This document shows positions 58,499 through 64,000 of a stretch of 64,000 nucleotides of DNA, piece after piece; the first letter of the stretch is position 1, and each line of letters opens with the position of its first letter. The stretch spans positions 57,190,646 to 57,254,645 of the forward strand of contig OZ022256.1 of NCBI GenBank assembly GCA_963978905.1, in the 5' to 3' direction. The position numbers and the translations under genes were made by a program. A model generated the notes under the pieces. The model did not search any database. It was given only the letters and a program-made list of their open reading frames with translations, and had not been told where the DNA came from. The stretch is from Trichostrongylus colubriformis. Taxonomy: Eukaryota > Nematoda > Chromadorea > Rhabditida > Trichostrongylidae.

Positions 58499-60180
58499 AA
58501 GTTTTCAAAAAACGAAAGAACTTCCCCGTTAACCTAATACATTCGGGATTTGCACGAAACACAGTGGCGCTTGTGCATCAGATTTTACACAGTTTTTGTT
58601 GAGCTCATCTTCCGATGTGTGTATGTTGGCGTTATAGCACAAAATTATCGGGCCTTGCCTTTTTTGAAAACAAAGTCCGCGTTCGCTGAAGGAAGTAGGC
58701 ACAAGTGGATATAATTAGCAGTCGGACGGTGAAGGCGGTCTCGCACACCCTATTGCCCCCGATTGCCTACAGTGGGGCGTGGTCAGATCACCCTCCAGCG
58801 CGCGACCACCAATGAGATTGCGCCGTGTCTCCTCCTTTTCGGCGAGCGCGGAATGTGCTTTCAATGAAGGAGAGCATATTTCTGGCAAACTTTGGTCGGT
58901 TTTCCTAGTAGGGTTCCACTGCTGTGCAATGTAGAGGTTCGTGGAGTTTGTAACTGACTACTCCCACGAGGGTGTGTGGCGATTGGTCGAATTTTCGCTT
59001 CGCGGCGTCGCACTCGCGGCGCCGCAAGTACACTTGCCGCAGTCATTTGAAATTTCGTTCAAGACGTAATGGCTGGTATCTTGAAGGATTTTAAAAGATC
59101 ATAGGAGGTTAGAGCCTCGCAAAGTCGCTTGTTGTTGCGGTTTCAACAGATAAAGCTGCGAACGATTCGCACTCGCCGCGGGCGGCCGCGCGTAAATTCG
59201 TTCCAACGCACCCCGCCCACGATAGAACAGCACAGAGTGATCGAAAAATTCTCTAGGATAAGACATGGGAACGGAATTCCAGTAGGTAGCCCATTGTTAT
59301 ATATACTGTTTGGTGACCTTTTTCTCATAACCGTATGAAATTCAAGTTTTGTCACACATGTTTAAACGGTCAGAAAAACTGCTCGTTTCCGTCGTACGGA
59401 CGGAAAAGTTACATGGAACCATGTGAACCATTATGTGTCGCTGTCAGTTTGTGAAGAGATTTATTGACGGACTCCTTGTTCGCTTTCTTTGCGCGCAGGC
59501 GTTTCATCGCGGTACCTATAGAGACGGCCTTTTTGCTCGAATTACAACTGAGCGTCGAATTAGCATCCCGCTTTTTCTTTTAACGTGAATTTGCAAAGTT
59601 TCTTTCCTTCCGCTTGATAATATTCCCTCCGAAACTACATAGTCGTCACCTTTCAAACGAGTCTGATGCATTTTTCGAGAAATTCTTAGTGCCATAGCCA
59701 CAAATCGCGGTTTTCTGTGGTCTGAAAGAACTGCTACAACAACTTCCGCTGGGAATATTCCTAAGACTCGTATACAGGAAGGAGAGAAATTTTTTTCCCC
59801 GAAGATAATTCTGTAGTCCATGAAATCTCAGCAGATTCTACTGAAAATTTTAAGGAATTATGTGGATAATTTGCAAAGCAGCGGGAACGGAACTTTTTGT
59901 TCGACCGCATAATAGCCCCACATAAATATGTGTGAGGATCGCAGCACGTTCCTGCAGAGCTTGATGGTTGCTTTTAGACTCGAAGAAGACGGCCTTGCAA
60001 TAAAAACACTAAGCTCTGAACCCCGTTATCAATCAACGTTGCATGGGTTTCAGATTAAAGAATCTACAGGAAGAGCCTCTGTACAAGATTCGGAGTCAAA
60101 AGTGATGCCTTTCTCAAAATTCATTTATTACCTGAACAAGCATCCTGTGGCAAAACGATCTCCCCCTGAATACGCTTTTT
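58499..60180. other. No gene recognised; one uninterrupted minus frame
   Basis: The minus frame 59516-59821 (101 codons, including VLGIFPAEVVVAVLSDHRKP) reads like coding sequence but matches no family I know. The CG-rich stretches at 58980-59200 (GATTGGTCGAATTTTCGC) match a repeat near 49810-50120. Confidence 0.35.
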
Positions 60181-60895
60181 CGCTCTTCAGAACTCTGCCA
60201 CTGTCAACCTACATCCTCTCCCTCCCCTCATTAAGGTTTCACTAGCGCTTGGCATGATTGACAGCCCAGCCTTTATTTTTATTAAAATCTCCTTTTTTCG
60301 CTCTTTCAACCTCTGCCAGTACCTTGCCAATACCTACATACACCTCCACCCTCTCCCCTCCCTCTTTTTTCGCTCCTTAAAACTCTGCCAGTGCCAATGT
60401 GCAGTCCTCTCCGTCCTCCCGCCCCCTCCCCCCTTACTAGGGTTCCCCCATTAGTGCTTGGCCCAATTGACAGTCCGCCTTTATTTTTATTCAAATCTCC
60501 TTTGTTCGCTCTTCGAAACTCTGCCAGTACCAACGTGCAGTCCCCTGCGCCTCCCTCCCCTCCTCCTTACTAGGGTTTCCCCATTAGCGCTTGGCCCAAT
60601 TGACAGTCCAGCCTTTATTTTTATTCAAATCTCCTTTATTCGCTCTTTGAAACTCTGCAAGTACCTACGTACACCCTCCCTCCCCCTTACTAAAGTTCCT
60701 CGACTGACGCTTGGCCATCATTGACAGTCCAGCCTTTATTTTTTTATTTAATATCCTTTTTCGCTCTTCAAAACATTGCCAGTACCAACGTGCAGTCCCC
60801 TGCGCCCCCCTCCCCTCCCCCCTCCCTTACTAGCTAACGTTTGGTCACAAATGACAGTCCAGCCTTTACTTCTTATTTATATCTCAGCGATGTTT
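60181..60895 (+). repeat. Degenerate minisatellite, units of about 70-136 bp
   Basis: Units start at 60181, 60299, 60371, 60507, 60641 and 60772. Each begins CGCTCTT(C/T) and carries AACTCTGCCAGTACC, a C-rich block and TGACAGTCCAGCCTTTATTT. Unit length varies mainly through the C-rich block. Overlapping open frames on both strands (proline-rich or glycine-rich) come from this repeat. Confidence 0.8.
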
Positions 60896-63800
60896 ATATC
60901 ACAATCCATGGATACGAAGTCATCGGATTTCTTTGGACTTTCGAGGCGATCATTGTTTGCGCTTCATACTAACCACTGGTAAGGCTAGACGCCTGAGAAT
61001 GAGCTCACGGCGTGGATTGCCTCGTGCAAATCCTCGCCGACTGAAATCCGTCCGATGACGATAGCGCTTATTATATCCGATGTGTGGTGGCCTCAATATT
61101 TGAACAATATCTCAATAAACTAAATCTACCGTAATCAACTGATGGCCAGTATAATTGACGTCATGCATCTTGTCGCGCATATATGCTCACCATACGTAAT
61201 GTGTAATTAAGTATTCGTAAGTACGTAGTAATTTTGTACATATTAATTAGCGTACGAAATTGTTATAGTACGTAATTATTGTAGTAAATTATAGTACGTA
61301 ATATTTTCTTTTTTGATTTTGCATACATTATCCTGGGATTATTGCGTTAATGCGCCTTGCATGGGTATGTCTGCAGCTGAAAATCATGCGCTGATATGCT
61401 TTGTTGGAGAAGCAGTGGCATTTATGAACTACTTAATTCATTAAATTACGTCATATTACAGTATAACGTTATTGTACCGTACCAGCTTATGACATATTAT
61501 ATTTTATCTATAAATTTGATAGAAGGCATTTATGGTTTTTCAACCCAGATCTGCGATGTCCATAGACCCTCGATCTGTACCTGCTTGTAATTTCCCTAAT
61601 CTCATCAGTATATGAGAAATCATAGTTCAATCCAGCTGGTTTATGAGCGATTTCATGAGCCTTCGATTCAGTTATCCAACCATTTCACCTCTTTTACTGC
61701 AACCAGACCAATATTCCTGCCATCTCGTCGGCTTTTATTCCTCCGCTTCCTTGCGAAATTTGTTAGTTTTGATAGAAAAACAATTCCATTCCAAGCAGGG
61801 TCAATCGAAAAGATAATCGAGGAAGCATTTGATACGGTCTTGAGCCTGAATAATTAGGCAATTAAGTGAATGAATTGCCCGTAAAACCTTAAGACGTAAA
61901 AGTCTGCAGGTCTATGACAGTGCGAGATATATGTGAATGGTAAGTCAATATTCTAGTCGAATCATATTTCCAACTGGAATCATGGAGCCATTTTGGAAAC
62001 ATAATTGCTCTCTACCGTAATTCTGCTAAAAATTGGGCTACGATGCTTTTTCTATTTTTCTGCTCATCTCTCGACCAAGAATGAGGCTAGCAAGAGTCAT
62101 AAAGATGTTTTGTTCTTTGACTTCGAATGCCAGCTGGTAGAGAAGCTTGTGAATCCATATGACTGCTGTCGGGAATACCCTCGAAAAAATGCAAAAGTGA
62201 TTGATTTTCGAGAACAGTCTGAGAAACGTCATATTTTCCACCAGAGAGGTTTGATTGATATGTTAAGTGATCCTTCTAAAAAACTGGGGTGTGTGTAATA
62301 GTTAAGTATGATGTATTTCATGAAGAAGGTGCAAGCCTATTCACTCATTCTCACTTTTCCCGCTTGCCTTTCTGATTTTCGCGGATTTCGTCTCAGTTTT
62401 CCATTTTGATTCCATTTCCAAGCCATGTGCTGAAACGAAACTGCATTTGAAAAAAAGCTCATAATGAAAGTCTTTCTGGAGGTCCCCTTCGCCAATCTCA
62501 CGCTTGAGATTGGAGTGCATGGAATTGTTGAATGATGATCGAGCTTGGGAGGTGAATTTTATAAACTTTTGCCCGCCATCCCGATTAATTGCACCAGATG
62601 TAAGCCAACCAGGCGGCTTTCCCCAGATGGCCGTGTGGAATTTATTTCTGGCGCATGTGAAAATTCGCCGAACAACGTAAAATTGCTCATGAGGCATCCT
62701 GGCTCCTCCTTTGCTTTGCGGCATCAACATCTTTCAGACGCTATGATCCTTTCCACGATCATAGCAGTAAGATCCTTAGTTGTCGATTTTTTTAAAATTT
62801 TATATTCTCTGCTGTTTGCAAATTATTTTTCTCACATTTTTCGAAAAAGCGACGGTAGGCGACGGATTAAACGGCACAAACCGTCGCACCGTCATAAGTT
62901 CGTTAAAAGTGAATAAAAGGGGAATTAATCAGCTGCGCAAACTTAATTATTTTTACGTGTTTTTGAAAGATCACCCTCAATGAACTTTTATTTGTTTTTG
63001 TTCGTTCACTGAAGTATGGTGATAAAGTGACCATTGTTCGAGGCTGTGCTATAAGGATCTATGGTCTGTGGGGTTTGATCGAGCCAATATTTGTATTCAT
63101 CCTGATGAGTTTGGTACCTGAACCTTTCATACGAAAGAATTGTTGCATGTGGCTTACCGCTGCACTACATTCTCAGCTCTTGGCTCAGCAACCTAGCAAG
63201 TTTTACATCTCTCGAGGAATTTTTTGTTGTTTTTTTTTTGTTGTCAAGCTATGGTAAAATGCCATTCGGAAGCTGAGTTAACGTGGAAGCGCCCCCTTTA
63301 GTGAAATGTGCGGGTTCGAGTCCCGTCCGAGAAGGAAGCTTGTGCCCATAACTCATTGTCAGCATGCATGTAACATCTTTCGCATCACGGGGTGCGGCGA
63401 AAATCAGCAGCTATCGAAGATCAAAAATATCAAAATCAATTTTTTTTTGTTGTTTTGATCAAATCTGATACTGAATGAACAGGACCAGCTAAAAGTGCTG
63501 AGAACATCTTGAGTGATTTCGATCCTCCCAATCAGGAAGTATAAGCGCTGCTGTATCAGATGTTAACCAAGTTTAGCTACTATTTCGATTATATTACGAT
63601 ACTGTGGATAATGCGATAATAACTTTTGGGTCAATGTGGGTCGGGTGGGGAGAGAGAGGAGAAGTTTGACCGAAACGAAACCTTTTATGTCGCGAACTCG
63701 GATACTGAAACGTACAAAGGAATTTCTCACGACTGTTACAGTAGTAGACAATGTGAAATGCTTTTTCGTGGATAACGAGGGGATATGCATTTGAGCGTAA

Positions 63801-64000
63801 GCCTAGGAAGGGTGAAGAAGCCTCGACTGGGTGGAGCGAAGAAGCCTCGACGTGGGTGGAATATGTATGTTTCATGTGTATGAGAAATTTCTTTGTGTGA
63901 TAAAAATGGACCACGGCACTTCTCCCCCCTCTCCAGGCTTGAGCTAAACTTTCAGCCTCCATGCAATGTTTGCAATGTCTTTATGTGCCGTGAGCAATGG
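60896..64000. other. No gene recognised
   Basis: AT-rich. Frames at 61612-61857, 62005-62298 and 62341-62730 (minus, 129 codons) have no recognisable domains. The only assigned item is the SINE-like unit at 63252-63445. Confidence 0.4.
63252..63445 (+). repeat. SINE-like tRNA-derived unit
   Basis: Shares GCCATTCGGAAGCTGAGTTA, GGTTCGAGTCCCGTCCGAGA, GCCCATAACTCA and the tail AATCAGCAGCTATC...CAAAAAT with the foldback at 37480-37815. Box A is eroded here. A short fragment of the tail also occurs near 30708-30775 on the opposite strand. Confidence 0.65.

Noticed and set aside
60306..60724. Proline-rich and glycine-rich frames on both strands
   Set aside because: They arise from the C-rich blocks of the minisatellite.
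1..64000. Bacterial operons, CRISPR arrays, rRNA genes
   Set aside because: No direct-repeat/spacer array, no rRNA motifs, and the genes are intron-rich and eukaryotic.

Overview
The window looks like nuclear DNA of a nematode, most likely a clade V (strongylid or hookworm-like) parasite. The reasons are the many introns, several only 50-70 bp long; TTTCAG-type splice acceptors; start codons placed directly against splice acceptors, as spliced-leader trans-splicing would give; gene content (flp-1, daf-10/IFT122, acyl-CoA oxidases) whose closest relatives I recall are from Caenorhabditis; and a heavy load of short inverted-repeat elements. No database could be searched. Gene models were built by translating exons and matching splice phase by hand.

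Layout. (1) 3240-5533, minus: a five-exon flp-1 FMRFamide-like neuropeptide precursor (151 aa, seven amidated peptides). Its exons are so short that open-reading-frame scans mostly miss it. (2) 11484-25710, plus: 28 exons of the IFT122 ortholog (C. elegans daf-10), with two WD40 propellers, a TPR-like helical region and a C-terminal cysteine-rich zinc-binding end. The first coding exon was not found. (3) 27901-28688, minus: a two-exon gene for a 62-aa secreted peptide with eight cysteines in a defensin-like (ABF/CS-alpha-beta) spacing. (4) 34422-44479, plus, and 45428-53973, minus: two convergent, full-length peroxisomal acyl-CoA oxidase genes. Each has 17 coding exons of identical lengths, 672 codons, and a C-terminal SKL signal. 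(5) 54-64 kb: no gene recognised; mostly repeats, a transposon palindrome and a minisatellite.

Between and inside the genes lie many mobile or repeat elements: a degenerate mariner with intact ends and TA duplications (32877-33768), a 734-bp TIR element in a daf-10 intron, a head-to-head mariner palindrome (57901-58498), tRNA-derived SINE-like repeats (one copy a foldback), and several families of GC-rich foldback MITEs recurring across the window.

The genes are not an operon. flp-1 acts in neurons and daf-10/IFT122 in ciliated sensory neurons. The acyl-CoA oxidases act in peroxisomal beta-oxidation, which in nematodes also shortens ascaroside pheromone side chains. flp-1 and daf-10 are also neighbours in C. 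elegans as I remember it (F23B2.5 and F23B2.4), so that pair appears to be conserved microsynteny.
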